64,000 bases of DNA from Flammeovirgaceae bacterium (lineage in GTDB: Bacteria > Bacteroidota > Bacteroidia > Cytophagales > Cyclobacteriaceae): contig JAJTEH010000004.1 in NCBI GenBank assembly GCA_021298355.1, forward strand, positions 117,479 to 181,478, given 5' to 3'. The position numbers and the translations under genes were made by a program. The notes beneath the pieces are model-generated. The model did not search any database, had not been told where the DNA came from, and was given only the letters and a program-made list of their open reading frames with translations. Numbering within the stretch: the first letter of the stretch is position 1; each line of letters opens with the position of its first letter. Below, in pieces: positions 1-9,709 of this stretch.

Positions 1-191
1 GTATGCGGTGCGTCACTTAACTCTTGTGTTAAATCCTGGCCAGCCCAATGTTCGTAGTGCTTTCCGTTTTTCCATAGGCGCGAAGCACTTACATCGTATA
101 TAAAACCTTTATAAGCAATCCAGATTTGCGGTTTATCTTGTCCGTTGCGCAAAGCAAGTTGTTGTAAAGTAAACTGCGGTAATTCTTTCAT
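1..191 (-). CDS. Cytochrome b5-like heme-binding domain protein (partial, C-terminus off the left edge)
   Basis: An open frame starts with ATG at 191 and runs leftward off the window, giving 63 residues that begin MKELPQFTLQQLALRNG. The stretch IWIAYKGFIYDVSASRLWKNG followed by H-YEH-WAGQDLT matches the core of the cytochrome b5-like heme/steroid binding fold: the conserved 'A-KG-VYDV', 'LWKNGKH' and 'H-AG-DLT' blocks, with a candidate axial histidine in the last. This domain usually sits in small electron-transfer or heme-binding proteins; the partner here cannot be told. It is divergent from the dipeptidase gene. The C-terminal part is not in the window, so total length and any membrane anchor are unknown. 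Confidence 0.72.
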   Translation of the reverse strand, partial: MKELPQFTLQQLALRNGQDKPQIWIAYKGFIYDVSASRLWKNGKHYEHWAGQDLTQELSDAPH

Positions 192-220
192 TTCAGTTTA
201 TATAAAATTTAGCATTCGAA

Positions 221-228
221 TAAGTTTG
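221..228 (+). promoter_or_regulatory. Probable -7 element (TAAGTTTG) for the dipeptidase gene
   Basis: TAAGTTTG matches the Bacteroidota -7 consensus TAnnTTTG exactly and lies 37 bases before the GTG start at 265. No TTG -33 element stands at the usual distance, so support is the -7 match and position only. Confidence 0.4.
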
Positions 229-264
229 TAAATTATTATCTTTCACGGATTAAATCCCAAACTA

Positions 265-1494
265 GTGAAAAAACTTATTCTCTTTTCTTTCTCAATTTTT
301 CTTCTTTTATCAGCCTGTAAAAAGCAAACTATTGAGTATACAAAGCTACCGGATGAAGAGCTGAAAAAAATAGCAGATTCTCTGGCACAGCAATTTATTA
401 TTACGGATGGGCATGTGGATTTACCGTATCGTTTAAAGGTTAAGAACTTCAGATTAGAGAAAGAATTTCTGGGTATACCCATTAGCACAACAGAAGGCGA
501 TTTTGATTTTGAACGCGCTAAAAAAGGTGGATTAGACGCGCCCTTCATGTCGATTTATATTCCAAGTCGATACCAATTACAAGATGATAAAGGCAAAGCC
601 TTGGCCGATTCGTTAATTGATATGGTGAATGGAATTATGGCAGCACATCCGGATAAATTTGGTGCAGCTGGTTCACCACAAGAAATTGAAGCCAATACAA
701 AAGCCGGAAAAATTTCTTTACCAATGGGCATGGAAAACGCAGCTCCCATTGGCAACGATGTTAAAAACATTGAATACTTTTTTAAGAGAGGTATTCGCTA
801 CATGACGTTAACACACGGCAAAGACAATCAAATCTGCGATTCGTCTTACGACACTACACAAACCTGGAATGGGTTAAGTCCGTTTGGCGAACAAGCCGTA
901 AAAGAAATGAACCGCATCGGTATGTTGGTGGATATTTCGCATGTATCAGACTCTGCCTTTTATGATGTATTGAAAATGGTAAACAAACCAGTAATTGCCT
1001 CGCATTCATCTTGCCGGTATTACACACCGGGTTTTTTGCGCAACATGTCGGATGATATGATTCGTGCTTTAGGAAAAAATGGTGGGGTTATTCAAATAAA
1101 TTTTGGCGCATCGTTTTTAGATTCTGTTGCCAGAACCAACAGCAAACTTCTTGATTCGTTAGAAGCTGTTTTGGCAGAAAAGAAATTAACCTCGCGCGAT
1201 GCCGAAGCGCAACCCATCATCGATGGTTTTATCAAAAACCATAAAGAATTATTTTCTGATGTAGAAAGAGTGGCCGACCATATAGACCACGTTAAGAAAT
1301 TAGCGGGAATAGAACATATAGGCATTGGTTCTGATTATGATGGCGTTGGAGATAGCTTGCCTGTAGGCTTAAAAGACGTTAGCCAATATCCTAACTTGAT
1401 TTTTGTGCTTTTAAAAAGAGGCTATACGCCAGAAGAAATCGAGAAAATTTGTTACTTGAATGTGAAACGTGTTTGGCAACAAAATTTAAATTGA
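265..1494 (+). CDS. Membrane dipeptidase (M19 family) lipoprotein
   Basis: The 409-residue product begins with a lipoprotein signal (MKKLILFSFSIFLLLSAC, lipobox Cys18), so it is probably anchored in the outer membrane or faces the periplasm. It has the metal-site order of renal dipeptidase-like M19 enzymes: H50-x-D52 in DGHVDLP, a Glu in GMENA, His in DISHVSD and in ASHSS, and the Asp of GSDYDG near the end. The family hydrolyses dipeptides, including some D-amino-acid ones, with a dizinc centre. The start is GTG; no ATG in frame would keep the signal peptide. The metalloprotease gene follows after 21 bases, so the two may be co-transcribed and act together on extracellular protein. The exact substrate is inferred only at family level. 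Confidence 0.9.
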   Translation: MKKLILFSFSIFLLLSACKKQTIEYTKLPDEELKKIADSLAQQFIITDGHVDLPYRLKVKNFRLEKEFLGIPISTTEGDFDFERAKKGGLDAPFMSIYIPSRYQLQDDKGKALADSLIDMVNGIMAAHPDKFGAAGSPQEIEANTKAGKISLPMGMENAAPIGNDVKNIEYFFKRGIRYMTLTHGKDNQICDSSYDTTQTWNGLSPFGEQAVKEMNRIGMLVDISHVSDSAFYDVLKMVNKPVIASHSSCRYYTPGFLRNMSDDMIRALGKNGGVIQINFGASFLDSVARTNSKLLDSLEAVLAEKKLTSRDAEAQPIIDGFIKNHKELFSDVERVADHIDHVKKLAGIEHIGIGSDYDGVGDSLPVGLKDVSQYPNLIFVLLKRGYTPEEIEKICYLNVKRVWQQNLN

Positions 1495-1515
1495 AATAAA
1501 TAAGATCAGAAGGGT

Positions 1516-4500
1516 ATGAGAAAATGGTTCGGTGTTGTGTTAATGCTGGGGCTTTTAATAGAAAGCCATGTAATGCTGGCACAAAAAGTAATGTGGCAAA
1601 GAGCAAAAGGAGGTACTGTTTGCTATGGGAAATTAGAAGATCATAATTTTGTGATGCCTCCGCCCGAAGTATATGAACTAAGCAAAGGGTTGAGAACGAA
1701 GACGGCTACTTTTAACGTTACCTATAATGGTTTTAGTGCCGAAGCACAAGCAGCATTTCAAAAAGCTGTTGATATTTGGGAAACGCTCATTATCTCTCCT
1801 GTTACCATTAATGTTGTAGCAAATTGGGAACCTCTCGGTAGTGGCGTTTTAGGTTCTGCAACAGCCGGTACCTTCCATGCAAATTTTGATGGCGCACAGC
1901 AACTCAATGTTTTTTATCCGGCAGCTTTAGCCGAGAAGATGGCAGGTAAAGAACTGAATGATGCGAGTGACCCGGATATATTTGCAAACTTTAATAGCTC
2001 CAATAGCGCGTGGTCGTATAATTTAGATGAAACAGTATCAACACCCGGCAGATATAGTTTAGTAACGGTAGTACTACACGAATTAGGTCACGGGTTAGGA
2101 TTTTTAGATTCCTACTCGGTTTCTGGTAGTAATGGTTCAGTAGGCTTACAAGGCACAAGTGTGCCAGTTCCGTATGATTTGGCATTAGAAACAGGCTTTG
2201 GTGCAAATCTGTTTGTGGGATTTACTTCGCCATCGGTAAGCTTACGCGAGCAACTTGTTAGCAACAATTTGTTCTATCGCTCACCTGCTGTTTTGCAAAA
2301 CAACGGCAATTTGCCGGCTAAGATTTTTGCACCAACTACTTTTTCTAATGGTTCCAGCATTGCACATTGGGACGAAACTACCTTTAATGCAACCGCAAAT
2401 GCTTTAATGACACCGCAGGTTGCTCCGAACGAAAGAATCTTTAACCCCGGACAACTCACCCTTGGTTTGTTGGCAGATATGGGTTGGGAATTTGTTTACA
2501 TTAACCATCAAAGATTAACAGATACAGAAAATACAACAGGGCCTTATTTAATTGAAGCCACGTTTCAGGCGGATTTCGCGCCCATACAAGCACCAACGCT
2601 AGTGTATACTATTGGAAGTGGAAACCTGGAGTTACCCATGACTTTTGATGCAAATACCGCAACCTACAAAGCCACAATTCCAGCAACAGGAAGCCCATCA
2701 ACCTACCAATATCATATTAAAGTAAAGGATAATGTAAACCGAACGTTTACGGAGCCGGGCAAAATTACGCGCGTAACAACAGGAACAGTACAAAATAATT
2801 TTCAGTTTAAAACCGGAACTGATTTAATCAAACCAAGAATTGTACATACACCAAAACCATTTTTAATTGATGCTGAAACAAGTTTACTCATTCAAGCCAG
2901 AGTATCGGATAATGCCAAAGTAAACTCTGTTAAATTAGAATATTTTCTTAACGATGTAGCGCAACCTTTAGTGGATTTAGTATTTCAAAATCCGAAAGAA
3001 GATTCCGTTTATCAAATCAACATTAACATTGCATCATTAACCGATGGGCAAAAATTAAAATATAGAATTGTAGCAACAGATAATGCTGCAAACACAAATA
3101 CCGGATTATCTCCAGCTTCTGGCTTCCATGAAATAAATACGGTGGGCTTACTACAACCTGTTGATAAGTATGCCAATAATTTCAATACAAGTGTGCAAGA
3201 TTTTTTTGCTGAAGGGTTTACCATTTCAACACAATCCGGTTTCTCCAATGGAGCCATCCATTCCGAGCATCCATATGTAGATGGGCAAGGATTCCCCGGC
3301 AATCAAAGAAACTTAATCTACCAAACAAGAGTACCGGTTATCATCAGTGCCACGAATGCTACTTTTGTGTTCGATGAAATTGTATTAGTAGAACCTGGTG
3401 CATCGGGGTCTGTCTTTGGCGATGCTAATTTTTTCGATTACGTAATTGTGGAAGGTTCTAAAGATGGAGGCCTAACATGGACAGCGCTCGGTCCTGGTTA
3501 TGATTCACGCGACAAAACTGTATGGCTCAATAAATACAACAGTGCAACAAGCGGTAATAATAGCACGGCAGTTGGTGATCCGTCACTTTTTCAAACCCGA
3601 ACGTATGATTTGCTTACAAAGTTTAATGCGGGTGACCAGGTTGTTTTTAGATTTAGAATGTATATAGATGAAGTAGCACATGGCTGGGGTTGGGCCATTG
3701 ATAATTTAAAAATTCAAATAGATGATACGCCACCTACTATTCTTCATCAACATATAGATTGGATTGTTGGCTCAAATCCTCTGCCTGATTTAAAGCTCAA
3801 AAGCACAGATAATAATTTTGTAGTATCAGCAGTCCTGAATTATGAAAAAACCAGCTCCGTTTTTCCCGGAAATATTGAGAGCGGATCAATCACATTTTCA
3901 GGAGAATTAAATGATGAAACATTAACATTCGATAATATCTTCCCCAATCTTTCTAACGGAGATCTTGTTAACTATTACTTCGAAGTAGCCGATAATTCAG
4001 CTAACGTTAATAGATTACCACTTCCGCAATTTGGCAATTTCCAAATAAAAGTTGCTGCGCTAGAAACTATCAACACAAACAACAACAATTTTAACAGCGC
4101 AAACTCACTAAACGATTTTGCTGGTAACTTCCTTAGTTTACTGCAACCCAACGGATTTACAAATTCATCTGTTCAAACCGTACATCCGTACCCAAATGGA
4201 TTTGGCCCCGATGGTTCTAGCGATTTTACACTCACCCTGCTCAAGAAAATTGATATAAATGAAGATAACCCTTACATCAATTTTAATGAAATAGCAATCA
4301 TCAATGCAAATGATTACGTTGTTGTAGAAGCATCTAAGGATGATGGACAAACTTGGGTTGCATTAACTGAACAATATAATGCCTCTAAGGAAACAGTTTG
4401 GACACAAGCTCTTAATGCTAATGCTAATGGAAGCAGTTCAATGTTCCGAAGAAGAGTTGTAAAACTTACCAAAGAAGGAGAAATTACGTCAACGGATAAT

Positions 4501-4857
4501 GTTATCATCAGATTCAGATTAAGATCAAATCAAACTGGCAATGCCTGGGGCTGGGCAATAGATGATTTAGGCATTCAAGATATCACAACTGAGACACCTT
4601 TATTATTACAAAATGAATTGTTAATCGGCCCAAATCCGTTCAATCAAACTTTGTCCGTTCAACATACCTTTGCAACCGAGCCTTTAGAGTTTACCATTAC
4701 GAACCTAAACGGTGCAAATCTTTATCGTCATCAGTTATCTGAACAAGAATTACGTAACAGAGCAGAGATTAATACCGGAAATATCCAACCCGGAATTTAT
4801 ATCCTGAAAATCAGCAATGGAAAAGAGGCCATCTACAGAAAATTGATAAAACAATAA
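1516..4857 (+). CDS. Secreted zinc metalloprotease with T9SS C-terminal sorting domain
   Basis: The 1113-residue protein has an N-terminal signal peptide ending near MLAQ. Its protease domain carries HELGHGLGFLD (His188) and later a SIAHWDE...NALMTP block that gives a Met-turn; the family typically ends this domain with 'LxDMGW', seen here as LLADMGW. The third ligand of a classical HExxHxxGxxH motif is Asp, not His, so zinc binding may follow the variant scheme. Middle region: beta-sandwich-like segments, including two related modules (about 560-740 and 860-1025) that both end in GWGWAID[N/D]L. The last 80 residues (IGPNPFNQTLSV ... GIYILKI ... YRKLIKQ) are a type A sorting domain for the type IX secretion system, so the protein is expected outside the cell or on the surface. 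A strong terminator follows. Confidence 0.88.
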   Translation: MRKWFGVVLMLGLLIESHVMLAQKVMWQRAKGGTVCYGKLEDHNFVMPPPEVYELSKGLRTKTATFNVTYNGFSAEAQAAFQKAVDIWETLIISPVTINVVANWEPLGSGVLGSATAGTFHANFDGAQQLNVFYPAALAEKMAGKELNDASDPDIFANFNSSNSAWSYNLDETVSTPGRYSLVTVVLHELGHGLGFLDSYSVSGSNGSVGLQGTSVPVPYDLALETGFGANLFVGFTSPSVSLREQLVSNNLFYRSPAVLQNNGNLPAKIFAPTTFSNGSSIAHWDETTFNATANALMTPQVAPNERIFNPGQLTLGLLADMGWEFVYINHQRLTDTENTTGPYLIEATFQADFAPIQAPTLVYTIGSGNLELPMTFDANTATYKATIPATGSPSTYQYHIKVKDNVNRTFTEPGKITRVTTGTVQNNFQFKTGTDLIKPRIVHTPKPFLIDAETSLLIQARVSDNAKVNSVKLEYFLNDVAQPLVDLVFQNPKEDSVYQININIASLTDGQKLKYRIVATDNAANTNTGLSPASGFHEINTVGLLQPVDKYANNFNTSVQDFFAEGFTISTQSGFSNGAIHSEHPYVDGQGFPGNQRNLIYQTRVPVIISATNATFVFDEIVLVEPGASGSVFGDANFFDYVIVEGSKDGGLTWTALGPGYDSRDKTVWLNKYNSATSGNNSTAVGDPSLFQTRTYDLLTKFNAGDQVVFRFRMYIDEVAHGWGWAIDNLKIQIDDTPPTILHQHIDWIVGSNPLPDLKLKSTDNNFVVSAVLNYEKTSSVFPGNIESGSITFSGELNDETLTFDNIFPNLSNGDLVNYYFEVADNSANVNRLPLPQFGNFQIKVAALETINTNNNNFNSANSLNDFAGNFLSLLQPNGFTNSSVQTVHPYPNGFGPDGSSDFTLTLLKKIDINEDNPYINFNEIAIINANDYVVVEASKDDGQTWVALTEQYNASKETVWTQALNANANGSSSMFRRRVVKLTKEGEITSTDNVIIRFRLRSNQTGNAWGWAIDDLGIQDITTETPLLLQNELLIGPNPFNQTLSVQHTFATEPLEFTITNLNGANLYRHQLSEQELRNRAEINTGNIQPGIYILKISNGKEAIYRKLIKQ

Positions 4858-4878
4858 TTTCCAGCGAAACTCGATTTT

Positions 4879-4905
4879 AAAAGCCCGAAAACCTCGGGCT
4901 TTTTT
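4879..4905 (+). terminator. Rho-independent terminator after the metalloprotease gene
   Basis: Arms aaaagcccga and tcgggctttt flank a 5-base loop and are followed by a T run. It lies 22 bases after the metalloprotease stop. Confidence 0.9.
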
Positions 4906-4953
4906 CTTGTATTAAATTTTAACGAAGGTTCGGCAAATCCGAAACTTAACCCG

Positions 4954-4961
4954 TACTTTTG
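4954..4961 (+). promoter_or_regulatory. Probable -7 element (TACTTTTG) for carB
   Basis: TACTTTTG is an exact TAnnTTTG match 28 bases before the ATG at 4989. It overlaps the TTG at 4959 that would give a longer reading frame, which argues for the ATG start. Only a poor TTCG stands near -33 (4929). Confidence 0.55.
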
Positions 4962-4988
4962 CCCAATTTTAACCACCACGTTCTCCTT

Positions 4989-7805
4989 ATGCCACGCGAC
5001 AGAAGCATCCGTTCCGTACTCATCATCGGTTCTGGCCCTATTATTATCGGCCAAGCCTGCGAATTCGATTATTCAGGCTCTCAGGCTTCGCGCTCCTTGC
5101 GCGAAGAAGGCATAGAAGTGGTGCTTATCAATTCTAACCCGGCCACCATCATGACGGATAAAGTAACGGCCGACCATGTTTACCTCAAACCTCTAACAAA
5201 AAAATCCATTCGGGAAATTCTCGAAAAACATAATATCGATGCCGTTCTCCCCACCATGGGCGGACAAACTGCACTTAACTTATGCATCGATTGCGATAAA
5301 GCCGGAATTTGGCAACACTACGGTGTACGCATTATTGGTGTAGACATCAAAGCCATAGAAACTACCGAAGACCGCGAGAAATTCCGACTGAAAATGTTGG
5401 AACTAAACATTGGTGTTTGCAAAGGAAGAACTGCAAAATCCTTTTTAGAGGGAAAAGAAATCGCACAAGAAACAGGTTTTCCATTAGTCATTCGTCCATC
5501 GTACACGTTAGGCGGAACGGGTGGAGGTTTTGTGAATACACCCGAACAGTTTGATGAAGCCTTAAACAGAGGCTTGCATGCATCACCTGTACACGAAGTG
5601 CTGGTAGAACAATCTATTTTCGGGTGGAAAGAATACGAATTAGAATTGCTGCGCGATAATAATCAAAACATCATCATCATCTGCTCGATAGAAAATTTCG
5701 ATCCGATGGGTATTCACACAGGCGATTCGATAACCGTTGCTCCTGCCATGACGTTGGCCGATACAACCTACCAACGCATGCGCGACATGGCCATTAAAAT
5801 GATGAATGGCATTGGCCAGTTTGCCGGAGGGTGTAACGTACAATTTGCTGTTAACCCCGATAATGAAGAAGAAATTATCGGTATCGAAATTAATCCGCGT
5901 GTGTCGCGCTCATCTGCGCTGGCTTCTAAAGCAACGGGTTATCCCATAGCTAAAATTGCAGCCAAACTTGCCATCGGATATAATTTAGATGAACTGAAAA
6001 ACGCCATCACAGGTACAACCACTGCTTACTTTGAACCAACGCTCGACTATGTGATTGTGAAAATCCCGCGCTGGAATTTCGATAAATTTCAGGGAGCCGA
6101 TCGCAAACTAGGTTTACAGATGAAATCGGTTGGCGAAGTAATGGGCATCGGTAGAAATTTTCAGGAAGCCTTGCAAAAAGCTTGTCAGTCGCTTGAAATC
6201 AGAAGAAACGGAATTGGTGCCGATGGAAAAGAACTGCGCAACCAAGACGAATTGCTTCATTCATTAGCCAACCCAACCTGGAACAGATTATTCCACATAC
6301 ACGATGCCATTAAAATCGGTATTCCTTTAAAAACCATTGGCAAAATTACACGCATCGATAAATGGTTTTTAAAACAAATAGAAGAATTAGTAGAGATAGA
6401 AAAAGAATTACAAGGCAACGACATCAACTCTATATCTGAACCGTTATTGCGTAAAGCAAAAGAAAAAGGATTTGGCGACAGACAAATAGCGCACTTGCTG
6501 CATTGTTTAGAGAGTGAAGTATTTAACAAACGCCATAGTTTAGGCATCAAACGCGTTTACAAATTGGTAGATACTTGCGCAGCTGAGTTTGAAGCTAAAA
6601 CACCTTATTATTATTCTACCTTCGATGCTGAAAACGAATCCATACCAAGTAATAAAAAGAAAGTAGTAGTGTTAGGTTCGGGACCAAATCGCATTGGTCA
6701 AGGCATTGAGTTTGATTACTCCTGTGTACACGGTGTGTTAGCTGCTAAAGAAAGTGGATACGAAACCATCATGGTTAATTGTAACCCTGAAACAGTTTCC
6801 ACTGATTTTGATATTGCAGATAAATTATATTTCGAGCCTGTGTTCTGGGAACACTTGTATGAAATTATTTTGCATGAAAAACCAGAAGGAGTAATCGTCC
6901 AATTAGGCGGACAAACTGCGTTGAAGCTTGCAGAGAAACTGCACAAATACGGCATCAAAATAATTGGAACATCTTTCGACTCATTAGATTTAGCAGAAGA
7001 CAGAGGAAGATTTTCTACTTTATTAAAAGAACAAAATATTCCTTATCCTGAGTTTGGGGTAGCCACCGACCCAGATGAAGCCTTAGAAGTCTCAAAGCAA
7101 ATTGGTTTTCCTTTGCTGGTAAGACCATCGTATGTGTTGGGTGGCCAGTCGATGAAAATCGTAATCAACGAAAAAGAATTAGAAGCACACATCATTGATA
7201 TTTGGAAACACTTGCCTGATAACAAAGTGTTACTCGACCATTATTTAGATGGCGCCATAGAAGCCGAAGCCGATGCAATTTGCGATGGAGAAAATGTGTA
7301 CATCATCGGCATCATGCAACACATCGAACCCGCGGGTATTCACTCAGGCGATTCGTACGCAGTATTGCCTCCTTACAACTTGGGCGATTTTATCATCAAA
7401 CAAATTGAAACCTATACAACACGCATCGCACAAGCTCTAAAAGTAAAAGGGTTAATCAATATTCAATTTGCTATTAAGAACGATAAAGTATATGTAATCG
7501 AAGCCAACCCACGCGCTTCACGCACCGTTCCATTTATTTGCAAAGCCTACGATGAGCCGTACGTTAATTATGCAACTAAAGTGATGTTAGGCGCAAAGAA
7601 AGTAACAGACTTTAAATTTAACCCTACTAAGAAAGGCTACGCGATAAAAGAACCAGTGTTCTCTTTTAATAAATTCCCTGATGTAAATAAGGAGCTAGGA
7701 CCGGAGATGAAATCGACAGGAGAATCTATTTATTTTATCGATGATTTAATGGACGACTACTTCTTGAATATCTACAGCGAACGAAATTTGTATTTGAGTC
7801 GTTAA
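4989..7805 (+). CDS. carB: Carbamoyl-phosphate synthase large subunit, lacking the C-terminal allosteric domain
   Basis: The enzyme makes carbamoyl phosphate from bicarbonate, glutamine-derived ammonia and two ATP, for pyrimidine and arginine synthesis. Starting at MPRDRSIRSV the product is 938 residues. Both duplicated synthetase halves are visible: GSGPIIIGQACEFDYSG near the N-terminus and GSGPNRIGQGIEFDYSC near residue 560, each followed by an ATP-grasp region (RPSYTLGGTGGG; RPSYVLGGQSM) and an EINPRVSRSS / EANPRASRT block. The protein ends shortly after FNKFPDVNKELGPEMKSTGE. In the roughly 1070-residue E. coli enzyme about 130 more residues follow and form the MGS-like regulatory domain; that domain is absent here. 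The small subunit gene carA is not adjacent. An upstream TTG at 4959 is possible but sits in the promoter. Confidence 0.95.
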   Translation: MPRDRSIRSVLIIGSGPIIIGQACEFDYSGSQASRSLREEGIEVVLINSNPATIMTDKVTADHVYLKPLTKKSIREILEKHNIDAVLPTMGGQTALNLCIDCDKAGIWQHYGVRIIGVDIKAIETTEDREKFRLKMLELNIGVCKGRTAKSFLEGKEIAQETGFPLVIRPSYTLGGTGGGFVNTPEQFDEALNRGLHASPVHEVLVEQSIFGWKEYELELLRDNNQNIIIICSIENFDPMGIHTGDSITVAPAMTLADTTYQRMRDMAIKMMNGIGQFAGGCNVQFAVNPDNEEEIIGIEINPRVSRSSALASKATGYPIAKIAAKLAIGYNLDELKNAITGTTTAYFEPTLDYVIVKIPRWNFDKFQGADRKLGLQMKSVGEVMGIGRNFQEALQKACQSLEIRRNGIGADGKELRNQDELLHSLANPTWNRLFHIHDAIKIGIPLKTIGKITRIDKWFLKQIEELVEIEKELQGNDINSISEPLLRKAKEKGFGDRQIAHLLHCLESEVFNKRHSLGIKRVYKLVDTCAAEFEAKTPYYYSTFDAENESIPSNKKKVVVLGSGPNRIGQGIEFDYSCVHGVLAAKESGYETIMVNCNPETVSTDFDIADKLYFEPVFWEHLYEIILHEKPEGVIVQLGGQTALKLAEKLHKYGIKIIGTSFDSLDLAEDRGRFSTLLKEQNIPYPEFGVATDPDEALEVSKQIGFPLLVRPSYVLGGQSMKIVINEKELEAHIIDIWKHLPDNKVLLDHYLDGAIEAEADAICDGENVYIIGIMQHIEPAGIHSGDSYAVLPPYNLGDFIIKQIETYTTRIAQALKVKGLINIQFAIKNDKVYVIEANPRASRTVPFICKAYDEPYVNYATKVMLGAKKVTDFKFNPTKKGYAIKEPVFSFNKFPDVNKELGPEMKSTGESIYFIDDLMDDYFLNIYSERNLYLSR

Positions 7806-7830
7806 TAGTTTTAGCATAAAGAATTTTATT

Positions 7831-8028
7831 ATGGTAAAATTTTTATTGGTTTGCGCATTGATTGCCTATGTGCTGTATAAATTCGGCACATCGGTTAAAA
7901 CCCATCAAAGAGGGCCGATTGATTTTAATAATCAAAACAGCAAAAGCAATTCACAAGATAATTCGAATAATAAAAACAAAGGCAAGTTTGATGGTGGCGA
8001 ATACATCGACTACGAAGAAGTGAAGTAA
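7831..8028 (+). CDS. Small DUF4834-like membrane protein
   Basis: A 65-residue product with one N-terminal membrane segment (FLLVCALIAYVLYKF), a low-complexity Asn/Ser/Lys middle, and the C-terminal block GKFDGGEYIDYEEVK. That ending and the overall size resemble the DUF4834 family of Bacteroidota, whose function is unknown. It sits 25 bases after carB and 10 bases before dapF in the same direction, so an operon is likely. The assignment rests on the ending motif and topology and would need a profile search. Confidence 0.7.
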   Translation: MVKFLLVCALIAYVLYKFGTSVKTHQRGPIDFNNQNSKSNSQDNSNNKNKGKFDGGEYIDYEEVK

Positions 8029-8038
8029 TTTCTATTCC

Positions 8039-8812
8039 ATGCAGTTTACCAAATACCAGGCAACAGGAAATGATTTTATACTGATGGATAACCTATCAGG
8101 TAAACTAAAATTTACGGCTGCCGAAATTCAAAAATTATGCGATAGAAAATTTGGTATTGGTGCAGATGGATTAATCTTGATTGAAAAATCTGAACAAGCA
8201 GATTTTTATGTGAACTATTACAACAGCGATGGTTCGCAAAGTTTATGTGGCAATGGCAGCAGAGCAGCCGTACATTTTGCCGCAACACTTGGTTTAGTAA
8301 AACAACACACTGTTTTTGATGCTTACGATGGCTTGCACGAAGCCGTTTTATTGAACGATGGTGTGGTGGATTTGCAAATGCGCGATGTAAACCATATAGT
8401 GAAACGTGATAGTGGTTGGTTTATCCACACTGGTTCGCCACATGTTATTGAATGGGTAAATCGTGCAGAAGATGTTGATGTTTATACAAAAGGAAAAAAC
8501 ATTCGCTATGCTGATGAGTTTGCTCCTGCAGGCACCAATGTAAACTTTGTAGAGAAGCAGCATACCAACACATTATTTGTGCGCACCTACGAGCGTGGTG
8601 TAGAAAACGAAACCTTATCGTGTGGCACAGGCGTAACAGCAGCAGGATTAGCAGCCGCTTTAGAAGGGTACACATCACCCGTGCAAATAGAAACCAAAGG
8701 AGGAGATCTGTCGGTTAGTTTTGAAAAAGAAACAAACGAAATCAATCAAACTATTTTTAAGAATGTTCATTTAATAGGCCCGGCAAAAATTGTATTTTCC
8801 GGAAATATTTAA
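8039..8812 (+). CDS. dapF: Diaminopimelate epimerase
   Basis: This enzyme converts LL- to meso-diaminopimelate for lysine and peptidoglycan synthesis by a cofactor-free two-cysteine mechanism. Both catalytic cysteines are present: Cys70 in CGNGSRAA and Cys195 in SCGTGVTAAG. The N-terminal KYQATGNDFILMD block and the GADGLI block are typical. At 257 residues it is of normal length. It follows the DUF4834-like gene by 10 bases. Confidence 0.96.
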   Translation: MQFTKYQATGNDFILMDNLSGKLKFTAAEIQKLCDRKFGIGADGLILIEKSEQADFYVNYYNSDGSQSLCGNGSRAAVHFAATLGLVKQHTVFDAYDGLHEAVLLNDGVVDLQMRDVNHIVKRDSGWFIHTGSPHVIEWVNRAEDVDVYTKGKNIRYADEFAPAGTNVNFVEKQHTNTLFVRTYERGVENETLSCGTGVTAAGLAAALEGYTSPVQIETKGGDLSVSFEKETNEINQTIFKNVHLIGPAKIVFSGNI

Positions 8813-8892
8813 TGGTAAACAGGAGGCAAGAAATGATCGTTCGTTTTTTACTCTGGTAATGTATAAGCTATTTTAATGTTATCATCGGCATC

Positions 8893-9708
8893 ATGCTTAA
8901 AGAAATACAAGAAGCAACTGAATACCTAACCAGCAGAGGTATTGTAGAACCAGAAGTTGGTATTATACTGGGAACAGGACTTGGAAATTTGTTCGTTAAA
9001 GAAATTAAGAAACAAATTGCTATACCCTATAACTCTATTCCAAAATTCCCCATCTCAACAGTTGAGTTTCATAAAGGGCAACTGATTTATGGCGAATTAA
9101 AAGGCAAAAAAGTTTTAGCCATGCACGGTCGTTTTCATTATTATGAAGGATATTCCATGCAACAAATTACACTGCCCGTGCGCGTAATGAAAATGTTAGG
9201 CGTAAAACACCTGCTAATTTCTAACGCAGCAGGCAATATGAATTTAAATTGGAAGAAGGGACAATTGATGCTGATAGACGACCATATCAATTTAATTGGC
9301 GACAATCCGCTGCGCGGAAAAAATTACGATATGCTCGGCCCGCGTTTTCCGGATATGAGCGCACCTTACTCTAAAGAATTAAATAAGAAACTAAAAGCCA
9401 TTGCTAAAGATAAAGGCATTACACTTAACGAAGGTGTATATGTTTCGGTAATGGGTCCTAACTTAGAAACAAGAGCTGAGTATCGGTTCTTACATAGAAT
9501 AGGAGCAGATGCTGTGGGTATGAGTACCGTGCCCGAAGTAATTGTGGCAAATCATACGGGCATTCCATGCTGTGCCATTAGTGTGTTAACAGACGATTGC
9601 GATCCTGATAATTTAAAACCTGCCAACATTGAGGAGATTGTAAACATAGCCGGTAAAGCCGAACCTATGTTAACAGAATTGTATGTTGAACTGATCAAAC
9701 AATTATGA
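8893..9708 (+). CDS. Purine nucleoside phosphorylase (trimeric, PNP-I type)
   Basis: The enzyme splits purine nucleosides with phosphate to free base and ribose (or deoxyribose) 1-phosphate in salvage. The 271-residue protein has the family marks GTGLGNL (phosphate loop), a SNAAGNMN block, GPNLETRAEYRF and GADAVGMSTVPEV. The length and the GPNLET motif fit the trimeric PNP family rather than the hexameric DeoD type. The small secreted protein gene starts 2 bases after the stop. Confidence 0.95.
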   Translation: MLKEIQEATEYLTSRGIVEPEVGIILGTGLGNLFVKEIKKQIAIPYNSIPKFPISTVEFHKGQLIYGELKGKKVLAMHGRFHYYEGYSMQQITLPVRVMKMLGVKHLLISNAAGNMNLNWKKGQLMLIDDHINLIGDNPLRGKNYDMLGPRFPDMSAPYSKELNKKLKAIAKDKGITLNEGVYVSVMGPNLETRAEYRFLHRIGADAVGMSTVPEVIVANHTGIPCCAISVLTDDCDPDNLKPANIEEIVNIAGKAEPMLTELYVELIKQL

Positions 9709-9709
9709 T

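Noticed and set aside
8813..8860. 15-codon frame right after dapF starting ATGGTAAAC
   Set aside because: Too short, with no signal peptide, promoter or family support.
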